Assembly (NCBI RefSeq): GCF_030711405.1
Contig: NZ_JAULSI010000039.1
Location: 1 to 55,538 of the forward strand
Length of the DNA stretch: 55,538 nucleotides
Origin: Massilia brevitalea
Lineage (GTDB): Bacteria; Pseudomonadota; Gammaproteobacteria; Burkholderiales; Burkholderiaceae_D
Direction of reading: 5' to 3'
Below, one piece after another: positions 17,100 to 24,716 of this stretch (its first letter is position 1; every line of letters begins with the position of its first letter). The notes under the pieces were generated by a model. The model did no database searches, was not told where the DNA came from, and saw nothing but the letters and a program-made list of their open reading frames with translations. Made by a program: the position numbers and the translations under genes.

Positions 17100-18473
17100 C
17101 TTCTTCGCTTTCACAGGACGAGTCCAGCCATCGAGCGTCATTTGCTTGGGACGCGAGATGGTCAGCTTGCCGGCTGGTGCATCCTTGGTCAGCGTGGTGC
17201 CGGCGCCGAGCGTCGCGCCTTTGCCGACGGTGACCGGCGCCACCAGCTGGCTGTCGCTGCCGATGAAGGCGTCGTCCTCGATCACAGTGCGGAACTTGTT
17301 CGCGCCATCGTAGTTGCAGGTAATCGTGCCGGCGCCGATGTTCACGCGCGAGCCGACGGTGGCATCGCCCACGTAGGCCAGGTGATTCGCCTTGCTGTGC
17401 GCGGCGACCTGGCTGTTCTTGATCTCGACGAAATTACCCACATGGACGTCTTCGCCGAGTTCGGTGCCCGGGCGCAGGCGCGCATACGGTCCGATCTGCG
17501 ATTTCGGCCCAACCAACGCATCCTCGATGTGGCAGAAGGGCTTGATGTTGGCGCCTGCCGCCACTTTCGCATTCACCAGCACGCAATGCGGGCCGACCGT
17601 CACGCCATCGGCCAGTTCCACGCGGCCTTCGAACACGCAGCCGACGTCGATGACGACATCGCGTCCACAGATCAGTTCCCCACGCACATCGATGCGGGCC
17701 GGGTCCATCAAGGTCACGCCGCGTTCCAGCAGGGCATGCGCGATGTTCAGCTGGTGGCGGCGCTCGAGTTCGGCCAGTTGCACCTTGCTGTTTACACCTG
17801 CCACTTCCCACTCGGCCGACGGCGAGGCCGATACCACCTCGACGCCTTCGCTCACGGCCTGGGCCACGATGTCGGTCAGGTAGTACTCGCCCTGCGCATT
17901 GTTGTTCGACAGCGCGGACAGCCAGCGCTTCAGGTGGCGCGTCGGGATGCACATGATGCCGCTGTTGATTTCACGGATCGCGCGCTCGGTATCGCTGGCA
18001 TCCTTTTCTTCCACGATGCGCACGATGCGGCCGTTTTCGCGCACGATGCGGCCCAGGCCGAAGGGATTTGCCTGCTCGACGGTGAGGATGCCGAGCTTGT
18101 CGTTGCCGGCGGCCTCCACCAGGCTGCGCAGCGAGGCTTCTGTCGTCAGCGGCACGTCGCCGTACAGCACCAGGGTCGGCGCATCTTCATCGAGTTGCGG
18201 CACGGCCTGCATCACGGCATGGCCGGTGCCCAGTTGCGGCTGCTGCAGGGCGGTGTCGATGGCCGCGCCACTGTCCAGCGCCAGCGTGCCCACCATCTCC
18301 GGCACCGCTGCGCCGCCGTGCCCGTAGATCACGCATAATTTGCTCGGCGACAGGCGTCGCGCCGTATCGATGACATGCTGCAACAGCGGCTTACCAGCCA
18401 GCGGATGCAGAACCTTAGGCAGAGCGGACTGCATCCGCTTTCCCATGCCGGCGGCAAGGATGACAACGTTCAT
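17097..18473 (-). CDS. glmU: Bifunctional UDP-GlcNAc pyrophosphorylase / glucosamine-1-P N-acetyltransferase
   Basis: Catalyses the last two steps to UDP-GlcNAc. It has 458 aa, the normal length. The N-terminal uridyltransferase has LAAGMGKRMQSALPKVLHPLAG and YGDVPLT; the linker is followed by a left-handed beta-helix acetyltransferase domain with hexapeptide repeats. That domain includes HVGNFVEIKNS, NHLAYVGDATVG, NIGAGTITCNYDG and AFIGSDSQLVAPVTVG. It is transcribed toward the GTGGAT repeat array, and its stop codon is the last repeat copy. Its 5' end faces the divergent lipoprotein gene across 27 bases. Confidence 0.98.
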   Translation of the reverse strand: MNVVILAAGMGKRMQSALPKVLHPLAGKPLLQHVIDTARRLSPSKLCVIYGHGGAAVPEMVGTLALDSGAAIDTALQQPQLGTGHAVMQAVPQLDEDAPTLVLYGDVPLTTEASLRSLVEAAGNDKLGILTVEQANPFGLGRIVRENGRIVRIVEEKDASDTERAIREINSGIMCIPTRHLKRWLSALSNNNAQGEYYLTDIVAQAVSEGVEVVSASPSAEWEVAGVNSKVQLAELERRHQLNIAHALLERGVTLMDPARIDVRGELICGRDVVIDVGCVFEGRVELADGVTVGPHCVLVNAKVAAGANIKPFCHIEDALVGPKSQIGPYARLRPGTELGEDVHVGNFVEIKNSQVAAHSKANHLAYVGDATVGSRVNIGAGTITCNYDGANKFRTVIEDDAFIGSDSQLVAPVTVGKGATLGAGTTLTKDAPAGKLTISRPKQMTLDGWTRPVKAKK

Positions 18474-18500
18474 AAGCCGATTTCAAAAAGAGTTAATAAG

Positions 18501-19397
18501 ATGAAAAAGTTTAGCACGCATGACACCCTGTTCCAGCGCACGCGCGCACTGTTCCTGATCGGGCTGATTGCTTTACTGGCCGCCTGCAGCACCATCCGCT
18601 TCAGCTACAACCACGGCGACACCTTACTGTACTGGTGGCTGGACGCCTATGTCGATTTCGAGGGCGACCAGTCCGACGGCGTCAAACAAGATATCAAGGA
18701 ATTGTTTCAATGGCATCGTAAAACCCAGTTGCAAGATTATGCGGCACTGCTCGCCAAATACCAGCGCCAGCTGGCGGCCAATCCAGCCCAGGCCGATCTG
18801 CTGAATGCGTACAAGGAAATCCGCAGCCGTACCGAAACCCTGGCCTACCACGCGGTGCCGGATATGGTGGACCTGGCGCGCTCACTGACGCCCGAGCAGA
18901 TCAAGCAGATGGAAGAGCGTTTCGAGAAAAAGAACCGCGAATACCGCAGCAAGTTCGTCAGCGGCAGCGTCGAAAAACGCAACGAAGCGCGCTACGACAA
19001 ATCGATGGAACAGTTAAAACTCTGGTTCGGCAGTTTCAGCCGCGAGCAGGAAGCGACCTTGCGCCGCGCGTCGGACGCGCGTCCCCTCGACAACAACGTC
19101 TGGCTGGAAGAACGTGTCCTGCGCCAGCGCAAGATCCTGGCCCTGGTCCGCAAGATTCAGGCGGAAAAGCCGAGCAAGGAACAGACCACGACGATGATCA
19201 ATGGCCTGATCCGCGAATTCTTCACCCGCATGGATGCGCCGGAACGCAAGGCGTTCTATGACAGTTATACGAATGCGACCGTGAACTACATCCTGACCGC
19301 GATCCGCATCGCCACGCCGGAACAGAAAGCGCATGCGCAAAAACGCATGCAGGGCTGGATCGATGATTTCAACGCTTTGGCCAAGGAAGCGAAATAA
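18501..19397 (+). CDS. DUF6279-like lipoprotein
   Basis: 298-aa exported lipoprotein. A signal peptide ends in the lipobox LLAAC with Cys29 as the lipidation site; the mature part is helical and charged. The segment after the anchor (YNHGDTLLYWWLDAYVDFEGDQ) and the later LTPEQIKQMEERFEKKNREY fit the DUF6279 pattern as I recall it, with about moderate certainty. The ATG at 18501 is 27 bases from the divergent glmU start, so the promoters must be very compact or overlap. Function unknown; located just before rsmD. Confidence 0.8.
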   Translation: MKKFSTHDTLFQRTRALFLIGLIALLAACSTIRFSYNHGDTLLYWWLDAYVDFEGDQSDGVKQDIKELFQWHRKTQLQDYAALLAKYQRQLAANPAQADLLNAYKEIRSRTETLAYHAVPDMVDLARSLTPEQIKQMEERFEKKNREYRSKFVSGSVEKRNEARYDKSMEQLKLWFGSFSREQEATLRRASDARPLDNNVWLEERVLRQRKILALVRKIQAEKPSKEQTTTMINGLIREFFTRMDAPERKAFYDSYTNATVNYILTAIRIATPEQKAHAQKRMQGWIDDFNALAKEAK

Positions 19398-19428
19398 GGG
19401 CGCAAACCCGCATGGTATAGTGCGCGCC

Positions 19429-20070
19429 ATGCAAAGAAAGCCAGCAAAACCCCAGGGCCAGCACGGGCGTCCGCGCCTGGCCCCACAACAAGTGCGCATC
19501 ATCGGCGGCGAGTGGAAACGGCGCCTGCTGCCGGTGCTCGACGCCCTCGGCCTGCGCCCCACGCCCGACCGCGTGCGCGAAACCGTCTTCAACTGGATCA
19601 ACCACCAGGTCGGCAGCGACTGGAACAGCGTCGACTCCCTCGACTTGTTCGCCGGCAGCGGCGCGCTCGGTTTCGAGGCTGCCAGCCGCGGCGCCCGCTC
19701 CGTCGTCATGCTCGACTTCCACGGCCCTGCCGCGCGCCAGCTCGAACTGAACAAGGAAACCCTGAAGGCGCAGAACGTCTCCGTGCTGCGCGGCGACGCC
19801 TTCGTGGTGGCGCGCGACATGGCCGCGCGTGGCCAGCGCTTCGACGTGATCTTCCTCGATCCGCCATACCAGCAGGATTTCATTGCCAAGGCGCTGCCGC
19901 TGTGCGCCGATCTCCTGAACGAGGGCGGCATGGTGTATGTGGAAGCGGAATTTGCACTGCCGGATGGTAAAGACATGCCTGAGTGGCTGCTGCCATGGGA
20001 GCAGGTGCGTGCCGACAAAGCGGGCATGGTCTACTATCACCTGCTGAAATTGCACGAAAACAAGGCTTAA
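19429..20070 (+). CDS. rsmD: 16S rRNA (guanine(966)-N(2))-methyltransferase RsmD
   Basis: 213-aa SAM-dependent methyltransferase that modifies G966 of 16S rRNA. Landmarks are VRIIGGEWKRRLLPV, LRPTPDRVRETVFNWI, the SAM-binding DLFAGSGALGFEAASRGA and the catalytic FLDPPY. The start at 19429 places the family N-terminus correctly; the extra N-terminal residues KPAKPQGQHG are basic and may be disordered. It is followed by coaD and a ferredoxin, a common betaproteobacterial order. Confidence 0.95.
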   Translation: MQRKPAKPQGQHGRPRLAPQQVRIIGGEWKRRLLPVLDALGLRPTPDRVRETVFNWINHQVGSDWNSVDSLDLFAGSGALGFEAASRGARSVVMLDFHGPAARQLELNKETLKAQNVSVLRGDAFVVARDMAARGQRFDVIFLDPPYQQDFIAKALPLCADLLNEGGMVYVEAEFALPDGKDMPEWLLPWEQVRADKAGMVYYHLLKLHENKA

Positions 20071-20182
20071 AGCGTCTAACAATGCTCAATTAACGGGCAA
20101 ATGCGGCCCCGATCTGGGGCAACTGCCGGAATATCAGGCATAATGCGCCTTTAAACACAGGTGTTTCTCCCAGGGAGCCACA

Positions 20183-20680
20183 ATGGTTGTAGCCGTTTAT
20201 CCAGGTACCTTCGATCCGCTCACCCGCGGCCATGAAGATTTGGTCCGCCGCGCGTCGGGTCTGTTCGACACGCTCGTGGTCGGTGTTGCCGACAGCAAGA
20301 ACAAGAAGCCTTTCTTCTCGCTCGAGGAACGCCTGGAAATCGCCAACGAGGTGCTCGGCCATTATCCGAACGTGCAGGTCGAGAGTTTCTCCGGCCTGCT
20401 CAAGGATTTCGTGCGCAAGCACGATGCGCGCGTGATCGTGCGCGGCCTGCGCGCCGTGTCCGACTTCGAATACGAGTTCCAGATGGCGGGCATGAACCGC
20501 TATTTGCTGCCTGACGTCGAGACCCTGTTCCTGACCCCGTCCGACCAGTACCAGTTCATCTCCGGCACCATCGTGCGGGAGATTGCCATGCTGGGCGGCG
20601 ATGTGTCGAAATTCGTCTTCCCGTCGGTGGACCGTTGGCTGCAAAAGAAAATCGCAGCAATGAACCTGCCGAAAGCCTGA
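20183..20680 (+). CDS. coaD: Phosphopantetheine adenylyltransferase
   Basis: Penultimate step of coenzyme A synthesis (4'-phosphopantetheine plus ATP). 165 aa, normal length. The nucleotidyltransferase signature YPGTFDPLTRGHEDLVRRA carries the TxGH motif; RGLRAVSDFEYEFQM and the SGTIVREIA (ISSTxVRE) motif complete the site. A small GC hairpin GCCCC-GATCT-GGGGC at 20106-20120 lies in the upstream spacer. It is 39 bases before the ferredoxin gene. Confidence 0.98.
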   Translation: MVVAVYPGTFDPLTRGHEDLVRRASGLFDTLVVGVADSKNKKPFFSLEERLEIANEVLGHYPNVQVESFSGLLKDFVRKHDARVIVRGLRAVSDFEYEFQMAGMNRYLLPDVETLFLTPSDQYQFISGTIVREIAMLGGDVSKFVFPSVDRWLQKKIAAMNLPKA

Positions 20681-20719
20681 ATCCGCGGGCATTTAACGAG
20701 GCAATAAGCGAGCAGTATC

Positions 20720-20980
20720 ATGGCCTTACTGATTACCGACGACTGCATCAATTGCGACGTGTGCGAGCCCGAGTGCCCGAACGACGCGATTTCGGTGGGC
20801 GAAGAGTTCTACCAGATCGATCCGAATAAATGCACCGAGTGCGTCGGCCACTTCGACGAACCGCAGTGCGCCTCGCTGTGCCCGGTCGCCTGCATTCCCC
20901 TCGATCCGGCCTGGCGCGAAACGCGCGAGGAACTGATGATCAAGTATGAACGTCTGACCAGCACCAAGAACGCCGCCTGA
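20720..20980 (+). CDS. YfhL-type dicluster 4Fe-4S ferredoxin
   Basis: 86-aa electron carrier with two [4Fe-4S] clusters. The first motif is CINCDVCEPECPND. The second is split by the insertion characteristic of the YfhL/Alvin group (CTECVGHFDEPQCASLCPV). The C-terminal helix DPAWRETREELMIKYERL also matches this group. It follows coaD and ends at a strong terminator. Confidence 0.95.
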   Translation: MALLITDDCINCDVCEPECPNDAISVGEEFYQIDPNKCTECVGHFDEPQCASLCPVACIPLDPAWRETREELMIKYERLTSTKNAA

Positions 20981-20985
20981 CCACC

Positions 20986-21009
20986 ACGCCGGCCCCGCGC
21001 CGGCGTTTT
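20986..21009 (+). terminator. Rho-independent terminator after the ferredoxin gene
   Basis: Stem ACGCCGGC...GCCGGCGT (8 bp) followed by TTTTC, beginning six bases after the ferredoxin stop. Confidence 0.85.
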
Positions 21010-21076
21010 CATGTGCGCTTTGCGCACGATATGACGCTGACGCGGCGCGCCGGAATGGCCGTGCTATGCTCGTTCC

Positions 21077-21613
21077 ATGGCTCCCCAGGACGACAACCAG
21101 GCGTGCGATCCGCTACCGCACAGTGTCAGCGAAAACATCGGCACGATCGCCGAATACTGCGAGCGCAACGAAGAGCAAGTCACCACCGCGCAAAAGCTGG
21201 TCGAGAAAGTCAGCCTGTTCCTGGGCAGCCCCAGTTATTTTGCCGTCAACATCACCTTTATCGTCTGCTGGCTGCTCTGGAACAGCCTGGCGCCGATCTT
21301 CGACCTCGAACAGATCGACGAGCCGCCTTTCTACTGGCTGCAGGGTTTCGTCTCCCTGAACGCCTTTATCATTTCCACCACCGTGCTGATCCGCCAGAAC
21401 CGCATGTCCAAGCTGGCCGAGCGCAATGCCCATCTCGATCTGCAAATCAGCCTGCTGTCCGATGAAAAGACCAGCAAGATCATCGCCATGCTGGAAGATA
21501 TCCGGCGCGAGAGTCCGAACCTGATGAGCAAGCCCGACCGCGAAGCCGAGGAACTGGCCAAGCCGGCCGATGCGCCCAGCGTCCTCAGCGCCATCGAACG
21601 CGAGACAAAATAA
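21077..21613 (+). CDS. DUF1003 domain membrane protein
   Basis: 178-aa inner-membrane protein of the DUF1003 family. Two central membrane helices (about residues 52-70 and 85-105, including YFAVNITFIVCWLLWN and LNAFIISTTVLIRQNR) are joined by a short loop with P and W. The conserved ERNAHLDLQISLLSDEKTSKI follows the second helix. N- and C-termini are hydrophilic. Function of the family is unknown. Monocistronic by context. Confidence 0.88.
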   Translation: MAPQDDNQACDPLPHSVSENIGTIAEYCERNEEQVTTAQKLVEKVSLFLGSPSYFAVNITFIVCWLLWNSLAPIFDLEQIDEPPFYWLQGFVSLNAFIISTTVLIRQNRMSKLAERNAHLDLQISLLSDEKTSKIIAMLEDIRRESPNLMSKPDREAEELAKPADAPSVLSAIERETK

Positions 21614-21796
21614 GGCGGAATTAAATAAAACGAAAGGCATCCAGCCGCGCTGGAATGTGCTCCCGCAGCATCGAAATAATCTTCCCCTGTTGTTTTTCGA
21701 CAAGAATTCAATGCTATATTGCTATCCAGGTTTTAGCACGGTCATTCTTTTTTAATGGCGAGTGGCCGGATGTATATCGATAAACTAGGAGACAGC

Positions 21797-22384
21797 ATGA
21801 AAGCGTTGCATACCCTCGCTGCTGGCGCCGCCCTGGCGCTCGCGTTTTCCCTGCCGGCCATGGCTGCCATCGACGTCAACGGCGTCAAGTTCGAAGACAC
21901 GGTCAAGGTCGGCGGCAAGGACTTGAAACTGAACGGCGCCGGCATGCGCACCAAGATCGTGATCAAGGTGTATGCGGCCGGTCTGTATCTTCCCGAGAAA
22001 AGCAAGAACGTGGCCGAGATCCTGGGCATGGAAGGTCCACGCCGCGTCACCCTGGTGATGGCGCGCGACCTCTCGTCCGAAGACCTGGCCAAGGCCTTCA
22101 TGGACGGTATCAACGATAATCTGGACAAGGCGGAGAAGGCGAAATTCGTCACCCAGATCAACAAGTTCGGCGAAATGTTTGCCAGCGTCGACCAGATCAA
22201 GAAGGGCGACGTGCTGCACATGGACTGGGTGCCGGGCACCGGCACCGTGTGCGAATTGAACGGCAAGCGCATCGGCGGCACCGCGATCGACGTCGGTTTC
22301 TATAACGCCGTGCTGCGCATCTGGCTGGGCGACAAGCCGGCCGACAGCTCGCTCAAGCCAGCCTTGTTGGGCGACGCAAAGTAA
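21797..22384 (+). CDS. Chalcone isomerase family exported protein
   Basis: 195-aa protein with a Sec signal peptide (cleavage expected after AMA near residue 23). The domain follows the bacterial chalcone-isomerase-like pattern: VNGVKFEDTVKVGGKDLKLNGAG, then KVYAAGLYLPEKSK, GPRRVTLVMARDLSSEDLAKAF and a C-terminal GNAFYNAVLRIWLGD-like segment (here VGFYNAVLRIWLGDKP). AGGAGA precedes the ATG. These periplasmic proteins are not thought to be true chalcone isomerases; a fatty-acid-binding role is possible. A bidirectional terminator follows. Confidence 0.9.
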   Translation: MKALHTLAAGAALALAFSLPAMAAIDVNGVKFEDTVKVGGKDLKLNGAGMRTKIVIKVYAAGLYLPEKSKNVAEILGMEGPRRVTLVMARDLSSEDLAKAFMDGINDNLDKAEKAKFVTQINKFGEMFASVDQIKKGDVLHMDWVPGTGTVCELNGKRIGGTAIDVGFYNAVLRIWLGDKPADSSLKPALLGDAK

Positions 22385-22398
22385 TACCAGAACCGCTA

Positions 22399-22441
22399 TA
22401 AAAAAAACGCGGCGTCCGGGTCAACCGGCCGCCGCGTTCTT
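22399..22441. terminator. Bidirectional rho-independent terminator
   Basis: Stem AACGCGGCG...CGCCGCGTT (22406-22414 with 22430-22438), with an inner CCGG/CCGG pair. It has an A-run on the left and TTCTTT on the right, so it can terminate both the exported protein gene and the convergent small membrane protein gene. Confidence 0.88.
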
Positions 22442-22462
22442 TATTGCGGATGCGATGAAGCT

Positions 22463-22663
22463 TCAGGCTCGCGCAGCGGTGCGGACCGGTTTCGCCAGGC
22501 GCGGACGCACGGTCAGGACCAGTGCACGCACGATGCCGCTCAACAGCGGGCGGAAGAACATGACGAAACTCGCCGCCAGCGCCAGCATCAGGACCAGGCG
22601 CAGGATATCCGCGAGCGGCAGGGCCGGGAAAGAAAACTGGGTAAAGGTAGCAACGAAGGACAT
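22463..22663 (-). CDS. Small single-pass membrane protein
   Basis: 66 aa, with one strong hydrophobic helix (LADILRLVLMLALAASFVMFF, about residues 18-38) and a basic C-terminus (LTVRPRLAKPVRTAARA). The start at 22663 is preferred over an upstream ATG at 22714 because the extra residues are polar and non-membrane. It is convergent with the exported protein gene across a shared terminator and divergent from the LysR gene. I do not recognise a family; coding status is supported by the membrane pattern and tidy context only. Confidence 0.6.
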   Translation of the reverse strand: MSFVATFTQFSFPALPLADILRLVLMLALAASFVMFFRPLLSGIVRALVLTVRPRLAKPVRTAARA

Positions 22664-22823
22664 GATCTTGGCTCGGTTGATGTTGTTTTTTTCAACTATA
22701 GTGCAGTGCAGCATATAAATCTAATTCCGTTCGATGATGGCGCTTATATGGATCGTGAATGGAAATGCGTTACACTCACAAGCAGACTTAAAAACCGGCT
22801 ACATCGCCTAACGAGACAACATC

Positions 22824-23780
22824 ATGAGCTTTCTGACCCTGGACCTGAACTTGCTGCGCGTATTCGACGCAGTGATGACCGAGCAAAACCTGACGCGCGC
22901 AGCGGGCCATCTGGCCATGACCCAGCCTGCGGTATCGAACGCCATCAAGCGCCTGCGCGAGAGCCTGGGCGACGAATTGCTGATCCGCACCGCCTACGGC
23001 GTGAAGCCCACGCCGCGCGCCGAAGCGTTATGGCCCTCGGTGCGCCAGGCACTGGCGGCGCTGGAAGCGGCGGTGATGCCGGAAACCTTCGACGTCTCGA
23101 AAGCCCAGGCAACTTTCCGCATGGCGATGGCCGATGCCACCGCCGCCTATTGGCTGCCTTCGCTGATGCGCTCGATCGAGGCGGAAGCGCCGGGCGTGAA
23201 CATCCGCATGGTGCCGCTGACCACGCGCGAACCGCGTCCGATGTTGCTGCGTGGCGACATCGACCTGGCGGTGGGTTTCTTCCCGGGCGTGGCGGCGCAG
23301 CTGTCGTATGAAACCGGTTCGCCGATCCGGCATGAGCGTTTGTATTCCGGGCAGTATGTGTGCGTGATGCGTAAAAAACATCCGCTGGCCGACGGCAAGC
23401 TCGACCTCGATGCCTACTGCAAGGCGAACCACCTGCTGGTAAGTTTCTCGGGCCGCGCCCACGGCCTGGTCGATGAGGCGCTGGCGCAGATCGGCCGCGA
23501 ACGCCGGATTTTGCTGACCGTGAACCAGTTCTTTACCGCAGGGCGGGTGGTGGCGAATTCGGACTTGATTACCGTGCTGCCGAAACACCTGATGGTGTCG
23601 ACCGGCATGACCGAATCCTTGATCTGGCGTGAGCTGCCGTTCGCGCTGCCCGCCGTGCACCTGGACATGCTCTGGCACGAACGCGACGGCCGCAGCCCGG
23701 CGCATCGCTGGCTGCGGAATAACCTGGAAACGACGGCGGCGGCGGCAACCAAGCCGTTGATGGAACGGCAAGCGGCTTAA
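22824..23780 (+). CDS. LysR family transcriptional regulator
   Basis: 318-aa regulator. The N-terminal winged HTH (LDLNLLRVFDAVMTEQNLTRAAGHLAMTQPAVSNAIKRLR, residues 6-46) is of the NodD/LeuO-like subgroup. The C-terminal PBP2-type effector domain contains GDIDLAVGFFPG. The neighbour on the right is a repeat-filled gap; the target is unknown. The small membrane protein gene is divergent, 160 bases away, and is a candidate target by the common LysR arrangement. Confidence 0.93.
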   Translation: MSFLTLDLNLLRVFDAVMTEQNLTRAAGHLAMTQPAVSNAIKRLRESLGDELLIRTAYGVKPTPRAEALWPSVRQALAALEAAVMPETFDVSKAQATFRMAMADATAAYWLPSLMRSIEAEAPGVNIRMVPLTTREPRPMLLRGDIDLAVGFFPGVAAQLSYETGSPIRHERLYSGQYVCVMRKKHPLADGKLDLDAYCKANHLLVSFSGRAHGLVDEALAQIGRERRILLTVNQFFTAGRVVANSDLITVLPKHLMVSTGMTESLIWRELPFALPAVHLDMLWHERDGRSPAHRWLRNNLETTAAAATKPLMERQAA

Positions 23781-23795
23781 GGTTTTGTGGGTTTT

Positions 23796-24035
23796 GTAGG
23801 GTGGGCCGGGCCGCGCTAGGCACTCGTGCCCACGCGGTGCACGGGATGCAATCACGGAACGTGTGACAACACCTTGCGGCCGTGATGATGTGCCGGCCGC
23901 ACAAAAAAGCAGATCACGAACTTGAAAGCGCCACGTGTCCGCGTCAGGACAGGCCGCGTTACCTCATACGTTTCAATGAAACGAGGTCAACACGACGCAT
24001 CGTTCCGCGTGGGCACGGAGTGCCCACGCTACGGG
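23796..24035. repeat. Two dispersed palindromic elements in the gap after the LysR gene
   Basis: The first is at 23796-23837 (GTAGGGTGGGCC...GTGCCCACGCGG, with an inserted GGGCCGCGCTAGGCAC variant). The second is at 24005-24035 (CCGCGTGGGCAC...GTGCCCACGCTACGGG). The gap 23781-24051 has no gene. Confidence 0.8.
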
Positions 24036-24051
24036 AAACAACGCCGTTGAA

Positions 24052-24507
24052 TTACCTGATCGGCAACTTCGTCGTATTCTTCACCTCTTCCATCACCGCA
24101 TAGGTGTGCGTTTCGCGCACACCCTTCTGCAGCAGCGTCTTGCCCAGGAATTCGCGGTAGGCCGCCATGTCCTTCACGCGCGCTTTCACCAAGTAGTCGA
24201 AGCCGCCCGCTACCATGTGGCATTCCAGCACTTCCGGAATCAATTGCACGCTCTGCTTGAAGGCGTCGAACACCTCCGGCGTGGTGCGATCCAGCACGAC
24301 TTCGATGAAGACCAGCAGCGACACATCCAGCAGTTGCGGATTCAGCTGGGCCGTGTAGCCCGTGATGTAGCCCGACTCGTGCAGCTTGCGCACACGTTCG
24401 AGGCAGGCGGCCGGCGACAGGTTGACGCGCGCGGCCAGCTCGACGTTGCTGATGCGTCCATCGTTCTGCAGCTCGCCCAGTATTTTTTTCGAAATCTTGT
24501 CCAGCAT
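24052..24507 (-). CDS. Lrp/AsnC family regulator, probable regulator of putA
   Basis: 151-aa Lrp-type protein. The winged HTH is at residues 2-45 (LDKISKKILGELQNDGRISN, VNLSPAACLERVRKL), and the RAM domain has VLECHMVAGGFDYLVKARVKDM. It is divergent from putA, and PutA here lacks its own DNA-binding domain. This is the arrangement seen for Lrp-type proline-responsive activators (PutR/BkdR-like). The regulatory link is inference. Confidence 0.92.
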   Translation of the reverse strand: MLDKISKKILGELQNDGRISNVELAARVNLSPAACLERVRKLHESGYITGYTAQLNPQLLDVSLLVFIEVVLDRTTPEVFDAFKQSVQLIPEVLECHMVAGGFDYLVKARVKDMAAYREFLGKTLLQKGVRETHTYAVMEEVKNTTKLPIR

Positions 24508-24716
24508 GGCGTCTCCGCTCCTACCGTAAATATTATTTGGCCGAATTCTCGCACCAAAAACTATCTATTGCTAGTGCCCATTAAAAACAGAATTAATCCA
24601 GAAGATTTCCTTCTACAATCAAACGATTGAAGCACGGTATAAATCGCGCGTCGCTTGCTCCTGCAAGCGGCGCGTTTTGCTGTGCGCTCCCTTTCCCTGA
24701 ACCTAAAAGACCCACC
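24508..24716. promoter_or_regulatory. Divergent regulator/putA control region
   Basis: This 209-bp AT-rich spacer holds start signals for both genes. A TACAAT at 24614-24619 is a reasonable -10 for putA; no strong -35 was found, which fits an activator-dependent promoter. Lrp-type sites would be expected here. Confidence 0.45.
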